A DNA stretch of 59,910 nt. Source: Phycisphaeraceae bacterium. GTDB lineage: Bacteria > Planctomycetota > Phycisphaerae > Phycisphaerales > Phycisphaeraceae. Position numbers and translations under genes: made by a program. Shown here one piece after another: positions 44,685 to 52,333 of this stretch; position 1 is the stretch's first letter; each line of letters opens with the position of its first letter. The notes under the pieces were generated by a model that was not told where the DNA came from, did no database searches, and saw nothing but the letters and a program-made list of their open reading frames with translations. The stretch lies in contig JAFIFY010000052.1 of assembly GCA_020831765.1 (NCBI GenBank), forward strand, positions 1 to 59,910, given 5' to 3'.

Positions 44685-45152
44685 CAGTTTCTTGAAGAGT
44701 CGGGCCATTTCGATGCCGGCCAGCAGGGCCTTTTCACCCTGGTTGCCGAGTTTGACGCCGCAGCGGTTGACTGCTTGCTCGACGGTGTCGGCGGTGACCA
44801 CACCGAAGATGCAGGGCACGCCTGTGGACTGGCTGACCTCGCGAACCCCGCGGGCGGTCTGTTCACAGACATGGTCGTAGTGATCGGTTTCGCCTCGTAT
44901 CACCACGCCCAGGCAGATGATCACATCAAACTGCGCGGATTCGGCCAGCTTCAGGGCCGTGGCGGTGAACTCGAAGCTGCCCGGCACGTGAACCACGGTC
45001 AATTCCGCCGGATCACCTCCGATACGCCGATACGCGGCCACCGCCGCATCCAGCATGTGCTCGGTCAGCAGGCTGTTGAATCGGGCGACCACAATGGCCG
45101 GCCTGATGCCCTCGACGTTCCAATTTCCTTCGTAGGTCCGGGGTTGGGTCAT
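44655..45152 (-). CDS. ribH: 6,7-Dimethyl-8-ribityllumazine synthase
   Basis: This enzyme joins 5-amino-6-ribitylaminouracil and dihydroxybutanone phosphate in riboflavin synthesis. Motifs are VVARFNSLLTEHML, VPGSFEFTATALKLA, CLGVVIRGETDHYDHVCEQTARG with the catalytic histidine, and PCIFGVVTADTVEQA, then NQGEKALLAGIEMA. The product has 165 residues from ATG 45152. The last residues PVTPGTPRK and the stop codon lie inside a G-rich repeat. The frame is open upstream to 45413 but without conserved residues. Confidence 0.96.
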   Translation of the reverse strand: MTQPRTYEGNWNVEGIRPAIVVARFNSLLTEHMLDAAVAAYRRIGGDPAELTVVHVPGSFEFTATALKLAESAQFDVIICLGVVIRGETDHYDHVCEQTARGVREVSQSTGVPCIFGVVTADTVEQAVNRCGVKLGNQGEKALLAGIEMARLFKKLPVTPGTPRK

Positions 45153-45465
45153 GGTCCTGAGGTTGCGGAGCTTGGGGGCCGGGGTCGAAGCCAAGCCGGA
45201 CAGGGTCGGGCGGGCCAAACATGATAACAAGGTTGACGAGGCGGCAGAATCACGCAAGGCAGCCGCCATCCCATGGCTCCCGCACGCCCGCCCCGCCGCG
45301 CACGTCGGCACGCATCGAACGGGAACCAGCTCACCCGGACCGGCCATGCGCGGCGGCTTGAGCGCGGCGAGCGAATCCGTATCATAAGCTAGATTGATCT
45401 GAATGTCGGTCAATCTCCCGCCCTGGTATTCTCCTGCTCAAAACCCAACGGTAAGGAACGGCTCC
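45153..45465. other. 313 bp divergent region between ribH and mdh
   Basis: No gene is seen. A candidate mdh promoter is TTGAGC at 45358-45363 and TATCAT at 45380-45385, spaced 16 bases. No riboswitch such as an FMN element was recognised upstream of ribH. Confidence 0.35.
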
Positions 45466-46419
45466 ATGCTCAAGCGTCCCAAAATTTCGGTCATCGGTGG
45501 TGGCAACGTCGGCTCAAGCTGCGCACTCTGGGCGGCATCGAAGGAACTGGGCGATGTGGTGGTGCTGGACATCCCGCAGGCCGAGGGCATGGTCAAGGGC
45601 AAGATGCTCGACCTGGCCCAGTGCTCACCGATCGAGCGCTTCGACTGCACCATCACCGGCACGGCCGACTACGCCGACATCGCCGATTCGGATGTGGTGG
45701 TGGTGACCGCCGGCATCCCGCGCAAGCCGGGCATGAGCCGGGATGACCTGGTCGAGACCAATGTCAAGATCGTCAAATCGGTCAGCCAGAACATCCGCCA
45801 GCATGCGCCTGAGTCCATCGTCATCGTGGTAAGCAACCCGCTGGATGCGATGGTCTACACGGCATGGAAGGCGACCGGGTTCCCGACCCACCGCATCATC
45901 GGCCAGGCCGGCTGCCTGGATGTGGCACGCTTCAAGACCTTCATCGCGATGGAAACCGGCTTCAGCGTCGAAGATGTCAACGCATTGCTGCTGGGCGGCC
46001 ACGGCGATGACATGGTCCCGCTGCCGCGCTACACCAACATCTGCGGCATTCCCATCACCCAGTTCATCAGCGAGCAGCGGCTTCAGGAGCTGGTCGACCG
46101 CGCCAAGGTCGGCGGCGGCGAGATCGTCAAGCTCATGGGCACCAGCGCCTACTACGCCCCGGCCAGCGGCGTCATCCAGATGGTCGAAGCCATCGTCAAG
46201 GACAAGAAGCGCATCCTCCCCTGCGCCAGCTATTGCCAGGGTGAATTCGGCATCAACGGCCTCTTTGTCGGCGTACCCACACTGCTGGGCGCTTCGGGCG
46301 TTGAGAAGGTCATCCAGATCGACCTCGATGCCCAGGAAAAGAAGCTGATGGATGAATCGGCCGCGCACGTGCAGGAGCTGGTCAACCTCGTCCAGAAACT
46401 CGATCCGGAGTTGAAATAA
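45466..46419 (+). CDS. mdh: Malate dehydrogenase
   Basis: This NAD-dependent enzyme interconverts malate and oxaloacetate. The nucleotide fold opens KISVIGGGNVGSSCALW with the dinucleotide-binding glycines. The substrate loop reads TAGIPRKPGMSRDDL, where the arginine indicates malate rather than lactate specificity. VSNPLDAMVYTAWK, then LLGGHGDDMVPLPR with the catalytic histidine, follow. The 317-residue length fits the LDH-like MDH group. ATG 45466 follows AAGGA at eight bases. Confidence 0.97.
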   Translation: MLKRPKISVIGGGNVGSSCALWAASKELGDVVVLDIPQAEGMVKGKMLDLAQCSPIERFDCTITGTADYADIADSDVVVVTAGIPRKPGMSRDDLVETNVKIVKSVSQNIRQHAPESIVIVVSNPLDAMVYTAWKATGFPTHRIIGQAGCLDVARFKTFIAMETGFSVEDVNALLLGGHGDDMVPLPRYTNICGIPITQFISEQRLQELVDRAKVGGGEIVKLMGTSAYYAPASGVIQMVEAIVKDKKRILPCASYCQGEFGINGLFVGVPTLLGASGVEKVIQIDLDAQEKKLMDESAAHVQELVNLVQKLDPELK

Positions 46420-46423
46420 CCCC

Positions 46424-46440
46424 GGCGCCGCCACGGCGCC
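46424..46440 (+). terminator. Hairpin just after mdh
   Basis: Two GGCGCC blocks separated by GCCAC begin five bases after the mdh stop codon. No T run follows, so termination is only suggested. Confidence 0.35.
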
Positions 46441-46602
46441 ATGACCGCATCCTTCAGGACAGGTTACAGGCACTGCCCGGCCGTCCCCGAGCCAGGGCAG
46501 GAGCCCTGAACGGGGGTGCGGTACCGTCGAAGTGGGCGACATGGACGATCAACCGGTGCGATGTGTTCGCCCGCCCTGTGTCCAAACGGCCCTTCGTGGA
46601 GC

Positions 46603-48021
46603 CTAGACCAGGTCGATGCGCATCCACCTCCGGCCAGCCAACCCCGCCACCAGCCCCGCCAGGGCCAAACAGGTGATCAAGAACCCCGCCAGTGCCCCCG
46701 CAAGATCGAACAATGGCGGTCGATCCCAGCCCGGCCGCTCCGCACCAATCATTACCATGATAAACACAAGCAATTGCGGCACGACCATCCCCAATGCGCT
46801 GAACAACGTACGCGACGCCCTGGAACGCGACAGCAGCATAAACCACGCGTCCAGGAGCAGCCCCAGGATCATGGCGGCCGGCATCATGAGCGCCAAGGCC
46901 ACATACACCCATATTTCTTCGCCCAACTGTGCATTCCACCACCACACCGGCAGGATGCACACCGCCAGAAGCAACCAGATGCCACAGGTGTGAAGGCAGA
47001 CATATAGAAACCGATCGCGGCCGTACGCCCACCGCTCCACGGGCCGGAGCATCTCCAACTCCATGAAGTCCCAAGTACCGAGCAGACGAGAATAGGCAAA
47101 AAGCATCGGCCCCAGAATGAGCAGCATGAACGAAACGATTGTCGCCTGGGTGAGGTCGGTAAGCAGAACGGGAGCCAGCAGACCGCCGATCGCTGCGATC
47201 AAGGCAAATGCCAGCGTTCTCACCCATGCCACCACCACAGGCTCGTGCGCTGCGCCATGCATGGACATGCGCCACCACCGTGCGCTTGGCGAACGATTCA
47301 GCAAACGTGTTAACGCACGATCTCTCAGCCACATGAAGAACCCATCATCATCCATGCTTGGCTTGGAAGGGCTGATACTCGAACTGGCTGGTTGATCCTT
47401 GAACATGGGATGCACGTCAATCTCCGGCGACTCGGCGGACAGAATCCGCGCCCGCCACACGATGATCGCGATGCCCGCCAGACCCCAAGTGACGGCCATC
47501 GACGCCCCATCCGGATGCTCGCCCAACAGCAGGATGTGGAAATGCCACTCCCTCGTCACTGGTACAATTGTGGACATGAATGTGATCAAGACTACGCCGA
47601 CCGACCAGTAACCGGCTCCATACATCCACGCCGCGATGCCATAGCACGCACTGAAGAACAGCCCGAAAGCCAACACACCGGGCAACCACAGCGACATCAT
47701 TCCACCCAAAAAGAGAAGATAACTCTGCATGAGGACCAGGATCAGACCCACGACGACGATGTGCGGCCAGAAGTGTCCGGGCAGAAGACGGACACGCTCG
47801 GATGCCAACTGCGCTTTTAACAGAGACACCACGAGCAGGGGCCACATACAGAGCAGATTCAGCCCCCAGACTAACCATTGCGCATCCTGAACCTCTCCAT
47901 CATATTTTGATATCACATCGGCTGCAATGACCAGCCAGAAGATGATCGCGGCGGATACCCGCCATCGCGGGATGTATGTCAACAGCACGGCATGGCAGCG
48001 CCGGATAAAACCATTATGCAT
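46603..48021 (-). CDS. ABC-2 type permease of a YtrA-regulated transporter
   Basis: The 472-residue product has roughly twelve hydrophobic segments in two groups of six, separated by a hydrophilic loop at about residues 195-270. No periplasmic or enzymatic motif is seen. Its start overlaps the end of the ATPase gene by eight bases, so they are translationally coupled. With the GntR regulator upstream it forms a regulator-ATPase-permease operon. The exported substrate is unknown; relatives such as the Bacillus ytr and bcr-type systems respond to cell-envelope agents. Confidence 0.8.
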   Translation of the reverse strand: MHNGFIRRCHAVLLTYIPRWRVSAAIIFWLVIAADVISKYDGEVQDAQWLVWGLNLLCMWPLLVVSLLKAQLASERVRLLPGHFWPHIVVVGLILVLMQSYLLFLGGMMSLWLPGVLAFGLFFSACYGIAAWMYGAGYWSVGVVLITFMSTIVPVTREWHFHILLLGEHPDGASMAVTWGLAGIAIIVWRARILSAESPEIDVHPMFKDQPASSSISPSKPSMDDDGFFMWLRDRALTRLLNRSPSARWWRMSMHGAAHEPVVVAWVRTLAFALIAAIGGLLAPVLLTDLTQATIVSFMLLILGPMLFAYSRLLGTWDFMELEMLRPVERWAYGRDRFLYVCLHTCGIWLLLAVCILPVWWWNAQLGEEIWVYVALALMMPAAMILGLLLDAWFMLLSRSRASRTLFSALGMVVPQLLVFIMVMIGAERPGWDRPPLFDLAGALAGFLITCLALAGLVAGLAGRRWMRIDLV

Positions 48022-48892
48022 CGTGAAGCTCCAGGAAGATGTCCTCCAGATTCAGGTCCACAACCTCCACATTCACTTCCCAACGCTGGCGCAGCATCGG
48101 CAGGATCGAAGGATCTTTCAGATCGATGGTGAGGTCGGCATGATTGGCGTGGCGACGGATGCGCAGCAGGCCGGGCACATCGAACGGCTCCGGAAGCGCG
48201 CCGCCGGTGATGACCAGTCGCTTGATCCGATCCTTGAGCGTGTCAAGTTCTTCGTGCAGTTCGATACGCCCGTCCTTGAGCAAGGCGACGCGATCGCACA
48301 CGCGTTCGACATCCGCGGTGATGTGCGTGGAGAACAGCACTGTGTGGCCTGGCTGATCCAGGATGTCGATGATCGCCTGCAGAAAGCCGCGACGCGCGGC
48401 CGGGTCCAGGGCCGCGACCGGTTCATCCAGAATCAGCAGCTCCGGCTCATGGCCCATCGCCAGGACGATCGCAAGCTGCTGTAACTGGCCCACACTCATC
48501 CCCTTCACCCGCTGATTCATGGGCAATTCCCACATCCGCACCAACCGATCGACCAGGGCCTGGTTCCAATGCGGATAAAACGCCGAGTGGTACTGAATCA
48601 GGTGTCGCACCCGCATCCATCCATACAGACTGACCGTCTGGGGGACATAGCCGATGCGCGCCTTGGCCTTCGCCGAGAGCCGCCACGGGTCTTCGCCGAG
48701 CGTATCGATGCGGCCCGCATCCAGCTTGAGCAATCCCAGGGCGCAGCGCAGCAGGGTGGTCTTGCCCGAGCCGTTGCGTCCCAGAAGGCCGACCACCGAT
48801 CCGGCCGGCAGGGTGAAGTCCAGATCCTTGAATACGGTGTGAACGCCGAACGTTCGCATCACACCCGCCATGGAAATCGGAGGTGTACTCAT
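48014..48892 (-). CDS. ABC transporter ATP-binding protein
   Basis: Walker A is GRNGSGKTT, the Q-loop VPQTVSLYG, the signature is degenerate (GMSVGQLQQ in place of LSGGQ), Walker B is LLILDEPVAALDP, and the switch histidine is in LFSTHITADVE. A C-terminal domain of about 70 residues follows. The product has 292 residues. Its ATG at 48892 overlaps the regulator's stop as ATGA, and a frame extending to 49033 is not conserved. Confidence 0.93.
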   Translation of the reverse strand: MSTPPISMAGVMRTFGVHTVFKDLDFTLPAGSVVGLLGRNGSGKTTLLRCALGLLKLDAGRIDTLGEDPWRLSAKAKARIGYVPQTVSLYGWMRVRHLIQYHSAFYPHWNQALVDRLVRMWELPMNQRVKGMSVGQLQQLAIVLAMGHEPELLILDEPVAALDPAARRGFLQAIIDILDQPGHTVLFSTHITADVERVCDRVALLKDGRIELHEELDTLKDRIKRLVITGGALPEPFDVPGLLRIRRHANHADLTIDLKDPSILPMLRQRWEVNVEVVDLNLEDIFLELHDA

Positions 48893-49284
48893 GTGTGTTT
48901 CTCCTTGAGGATTCGCTGTAGTTGCGAGGTGATCTGAACATCGGTGAGGCCCAACTGTCTTGCATGCACGACCGCCTGCATGAGCAAAGGGCGGAGCATC
49001 GCCTGCCGGTCGATAACCGAGGATTCGCCGCACGCCACCCGCATGCCGCGCCCCCGCACCCGCTCGAGCAGACCTTCGTTTTCGAGCCAGCTATACGCCT
49101 TGCTGACGGTCATCGGGTTGACCTGCAAAGCCTGGGCGACCTGGCGCACACTGGGCAACATGTCGCCGGGCGCCAGTTGCCCCCCCGCCACCAGGGCCTG
49201 CACCTGCTCGACGATCTGGCGATAGATCGGCGTGCCGGAACTGACGCTGACATGAAAGGGCAGGTTGCACGGCCCATCGTCCAT
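48889..49284 (-). CDS. GntR-family (YtrA subfamily) transcriptional regulator
   Basis: The 131-residue product has the winged helix of GntR regulators: PIYRQIVEQVQALVAGGQL, PGDMLPSVRQVAQALQVNPMTV and KAYSWLENEGLLERVRGRGM. The short C-terminal helical tail in place of a ligand domain marks the YtrA subfamily, whose genes head ABC transporter operons and repress them. The start ATG at 49284 lies just three bases from a perfect inverted repeat and seven bases downstream of the -10 element, with no ribosome binding site, so the mRNA appears leaderless. It is coupled by ATGA to the ATPase gene. Confidence 0.92.
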   Translation of the reverse strand: MDDGPCNLPFHVSVSSGTPIYRQIVEQVQALVAGGQLAPGDMLPSVRQVAQALQVNPMTVSKAYSWLENEGLLERVRGRGMRVACGESSVIDRQAMLRPLLMQAVVHARQLGLTDVQITSQLQRILKEKHT

Positions 49285-49286
49285 TA

Positions 49287-49308
49287 GTGTATTATGATAC
49301 CAATACAC
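49287..49308. promoter_or_regulatory. Operator-like inverted repeat for the GntR regulator
   Basis: GTGTATT and AATACAC form a perfect 7+7 inverted repeat with an eight-base spacer. It covers the -10 element and part of the promoter spacer, an ideal position for autorepression by the regulator encoded immediately downstream. Confidence 0.75.
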
Positions 49309-49319
49309 CAGGCGGTCAA
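49291..49319 (-). promoter_or_regulatory. Promoter of the GntR-ABC operon
   Basis: On the minus strand TTGACC (49314-49319) and CATAAT (49291-49296) are exactly 17 bases apart, near consensus for the housekeeping sigma factor. The start codon lies six bases after the -10, so transcription would begin at or next to the ATG. Confidence 0.75.
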
Positions 49320-49459
49320 GTGCCCGTTTTGGCAGGGGAAGGCGACTGGGCTTGAAAACGCGCGGCCGCTGCCCTTTCCGCTGCCGCCTGCTGTAGGTAG
49401 ACTGCCGTAGCCGCAGACGGCATTTCTTTGCCGACGGTCACCAACGGAGCACAAAAGCC

Positions 49460-49906
49460 ATGCGCAACCTCGCTCTAGCCCTCGTGCTCTTGTTCACCAC
49501 CATCATTGGATGTGATGATCCTGTTGGGTTCGGACCTGGTGTCCATGATTTCTCCGCGCCACTGTCCAACGGCTACTTGATCCACCGCACGTCGGCACAT
49601 CAAATCATGGTCGCTCCCTCTGGTTGGAACTCATCAACCCCGATCATCCCGGCAAAGGTCTTCGAACTCGGCCACGATGCGCCGTGGGTCATTGCCAGGC
49701 AGCAACAACTTCGCCGCAGAAGCCCGAACGATCCCAATGACACATACCAGGAACCAGAACCGGGGGCGTTCAGTTTCTGGATTCTCAATACATCAACTCC
49801 AGGGGTATGGGGACCGCTTACAGAACAGCAGTTCGCAGCGAAGCGGGTGGAGTTGCGGATCGACCCAGCACTCCAACTTCGCGATGTGTACGACTATCGA
49901 CCGTAA
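49460..49906 (+). CDS. Small lipoprotein, DUF3997-like
   Basis: The 148-residue product has a signal peptide with lipobox TIIGC followed by DD. The mature sequence FSAPLSNGYLIHRTSAHQIMVAP, then IPAKVFELGHDAPWVIARQQ, FSFWILNTST and GPLTEQQFAAKRVEL resembles DUF3997, a family best known from Firmicutes. A GGAG stands before the ATG. Base composition looks less GC-rich than the neighbours, which hints at transfer. It is divergent from the GntR operon and may be unrelated to it. Confidence 0.7.
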   Translation: MRNLALALVLLFTTIIGCDDPVGFGPGVHDFSAPLSNGYLIHRTSAHQIMVAPSGWNSSTPIIPAKVFELGHDAPWVIARQQQLRRRSPNDPNDTYQEPEPGAFSFWILNTSTPGVWGPLTEQQFAAKRVELRIDPALQLRDVYDYRP

Positions 49907-50055
49907 AGCGGGATAACTAACGGCTATAGATGGCCGTAGATGCCCCATTGGGTTTGTGACCGCGCAAATCGTGGGACATCACTCACTATTTACACGGCCA
50001 TTGAGCCGCCGCCGCCGGAGGGTTTCGATACGATGACAGCCGCCCCGATCAGCGT

Positions 50056-50571
50056 TCAATCTCGGGCGGGGGGATCAGCGCTTCGGAAGCCACAGAGTCC
50101 CTTGCCGGCGCAGGCCTCGCATTCCTCTGCGCGGCCGCCGGCCTTGAGCAGGCAGTACTCGATGCGCTGCTCGATCACATCCAGCATCATCGGGTGGAGC
50201 CCGATCGGGGCGGTGACCATGAACTCGACGCCCGGGTGCCGGGCCGCGGCGGCCGCCGTCAGGCCGGGGATATCCTCGTGCCAGTGCCGACCGGGCAGCA
50301 GGAAGTACGGGCAGACCACCACCCGGTCGGCCCCCGCCGCGACGCAGCGATCGAATGCCGTCGCGATCGATGGCTCGGCCAGTTCCATGTGCGCGGACTC
50401 GACGATAGGCCAGGGTGAGCGATCTCGGAACAATCCCACGAAATGCTCGAGCATGCGGTTGGATTCCTCCCGCCGCGAACCGTGGTCCACGATGATGATG
50501 CCCGTCCGCTCCTTCCGCGCAAGCGGATTGAGCCGGTCGTCGGGGGATGAAGCGGGCTGATCCTCGGCCAT
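50056..50571 (-). CDS. CbiX/SirB-like sirohydrochlorin chelatase
   Basis: The 171-residue single-domain protein has the CbiX start IIIVDHGSRREESNRML with the metal-binding histidine, and later PYFLLPGRHWHEDIPGL with further histidines. It would insert cobalt or iron into sirohydrochlorin. The C-terminal ECEACAGKGLCGF adds three cysteines, possibly a metal or Fe-S site. Siroheme for sulfite reductase would connect it with cysH at 3 kb. The ATG at 50571 fits. Confidence 0.85.
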   Translation of the reverse strand: MAEDQPASSPDDRLNPLARKERTGIIIVDHGSRREESNRMLEHFVGLFRDRSPWPIVESAHMELAEPSIATAFDRCVAAGADRVVVCPYFLLPGRHWHEDIPGLTAAAAARHPGVEFMVTAPIGLHPMMLDVIEQRIEYCLLKAGGRAEECEACAGKGLCGFRSADPPARD

Positions 50572-50640
50572 GCAGAGACTTTAGCCTCGTCCCGGAGGCC
50601 TTGCGACCGTCGGCGTCGAGGCGCGGGCGGGCATCGTGTA

Positions 50641-50652
50641 GAATCCGGATTC
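50641..50652. promoter_or_regulatory. Perfect palindrome upstream of the ferritin gene
   Basis: GAATCCGGATTC is a perfect 12-base palindrome. It overlaps a TAGAAT (50639-50644) that could be a -10 element, 37 bases before the ferritin start. It may be an operator; no -35 was found. Confidence 0.35.
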
Positions 50653-50688
50653 CAGGAAAGCTCCTCGAACCCTGGCCGGAGTCCGATC

Positions 50689-51189
50689 ATGCTCAAACCC
50701 AACATCGAAGCGGCATTGAACAAGCAGGTCAACCACGAGATGGCCGCAGCGTACAACTACTTCGCCATGGAGGCGTGGTTTGAACGCGAGAATCTGGCCG
50801 GGTTCGCCCGGTGGATGCGTATTCAGCGTGAGGAGGAGCTGGTCCATGCCCGCAAGCTGTTCCAGTACATCCTCGATCGCGGCGGCAAGGTCGAGCTGGA
50901 AGCGGTGGCCAAGCCGAATGCCGATTTCAAAGCCGCCAAGGATGTCTTCACCCGCGCGTTCGAGCAGGAGCGGGCCAACACCAGGAGCATTCACGCCGTC
51001 TATGAGTTGGCCGTCAACGAAAAGGATTACGCCACCCAGCAGATGCTTCAGTGGTTCATCGAGGAGCAGGTGGAGGAAGAGAAGATCACGTCCGAGACCG
51101 AGGCGCTGCTGGAGATGGCCGGGGATAACCCCTCCGCCCTGCTGCTGCTCAATGAGAAGTTCGGCAATCGGCAGCCGGATGCTGATTGA
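50689..51189 (+). CDS. Ferritin
   Basis: The 166-residue four-helix protein stores iron as a 24-mer. It opens LNKQVNHEMAAAYNYFAMEAWF with the first ferroxidase glutamate. QREEELVHARKLFQYI supplies Glu and His, and later glutamates lie in FEQERAN and WFIEEQVEEEK. The lack of a heme-binding methionine pattern and of the Dps length argues for the non-heme ferritin (FtnA type). A GGAG precedes the ATG. Confidence 0.95.
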   Translation: MLKPNIEAALNKQVNHEMAAAYNYFAMEAWFERENLAGFARWMRIQREEELVHARKLFQYILDRGGKVELEAVAKPNADFKAAKDVFTRAFEQERANTRSIHAVYELAVNEKDYATQQMLQWFIEEQVEEEKITSETEALLEMAGDNPSALLLLNEKFGNRQPDAD

Positions 51190-51234
51190 TCGGCCGCCGT
51201 ACCGTGCCGAAGCCGGCACGCGGGGTCTGGGCGG

Positions 51235-52302
51235 TCACGTGCTGACGGAAACGCCCAGCAGGCGCTGGACGGTTTGTTCGACCAGGGCCTGCTGGCCAGC
51301 GGTGACGATGGTCCAGCAGCCGCCGGAAGTTCGAGTCCGGCCGGAGCCGATCTTCAAACCCGGCTCGTGATACTCCATCTCGGTAAAGCCCTGGGTGCCC
51401 TGGTCGCTGCAGAACGCCTGAAGGGCATCGCCGCCGAGCAGGGCATCGAAGCTGCGCGGCACATCGATATAAGGCTGGCCGGGCTGGGGCAGAAAGCCGC
51501 GCAGGATCGCCGATGACCGACCATCGCCCAGCGAACGGATATACGCCATCCGCCCGGTGACATCCTCGGCCCGCAGGCCCATCTTGATGATCGAATCGCC
51601 CCGCGCGTGAAAGTGGACCGCCTCGGGCTTGACGGTCACATCCTCGGGCCGGAACGGGCTGTAGTAATCGGTCGGTGGGAAGGACGTCGGCGCGACGGTG
51701 GGACAGACCAGCGTGCCGCCGACGGGCATCTGCAAGAGATGCCAGATGCCGACCCAGGCGCTGGCGTCGCCTCGCAATACCGATAGCTGGTGACCGCAGG
51801 TGAACGCCAGGGCGGGAAGCGCTTCGGGCCAGTCGTCGGGAAGCCCGCCCAGGGCGATGGTGCGCATCGCGCGAAGCGAGACCTTGGCGCTGGAGCGGTG
51901 ATCGACGAGGTCCATCGCGGCCGTCAGCTCGATCCAGTCGCGTCCTGAGGCCTCGACTTCCCAATGGCCGGGGTCCATCTTCGCGGGCAGGTCGTAGGTG
52001 CCAAAGGGGTCTATTCGCGCCCCGGCGAGGTCCGGCCACATGAAGGCCACTTCCGGCGCGATCCAGAGCCGGTCGCCGCCGATATCGGCCCCGGCCTTCT
52101 TCAGGAACCCGGGCGCCTGCTCGGGGTTCTCCAGACCTCGCTGGTGATAGAAAAGGTTCTCATCGACGCCCTGGATCGCGCATCCCACGATCCTGGCCCC
52201 ATGCACGCACACGGCCAGCTCGCCCGGCCCATTCTTGAAACGCACCAGCGGACGATCGGCCTGTGTCAGGGAACCGTCGAGTCGATCCAGCCAGTCGGCC
52301 AT
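51235..52302 (-). CDS. Mutarotase-like protein, DUF6786/DUF4380 type
   Basis: The 355-residue product is beta-rich with GGDRLWIAPEVAFMWP, a hallmark of the DUF6786/DUF4380 group, which share an aldose-epimerase-like fold. Other conserved-looking parts are LVCPTVAPTSFPPTDYYSPF and GSGRTRTSGGCWTIVTAG. No signal peptide. The role is unknown; carbohydrate binding or epimerisation is only suggested by the fold. ATG 52302 follows GGAG at nine bases. bamA lies 31 bp upstream on the same strand. Confidence 0.7.
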   Translation of the reverse strand: MADWLDRLDGSLTQADRPLVRFKNGPGELAVCVHGARIVGCAIQGVDENLFYHQRGLENPEQAPGFLKKAGADIGGDRLWIAPEVAFMWPDLAGARIDPFGTYDLPAKMDPGHWEVEASGRDWIELTAAMDLVDHRSSAKVSLRAMRTIALGGLPDDWPEALPALAFTCGHQLSVLRGDASAWVGIWHLLQMPVGGTLVCPTVAPTSFPPTDYYSPFRPEDVTVKPEAVHFHARGDSIIKMGLRAEDVTGRMAYIRSLGDGRSSAILRGFLPQPGQPYIDVPRSFDALLGGDALQAFCSDQGTQGFTEMEYHEPGLKIGSGRTRTSGGCWTIVTAGQQALVEQTVQRLLGVSVST

Positions 52303-52333
52303 CGGTGGGAACTCCACAAAGCGTACTGCGCGA

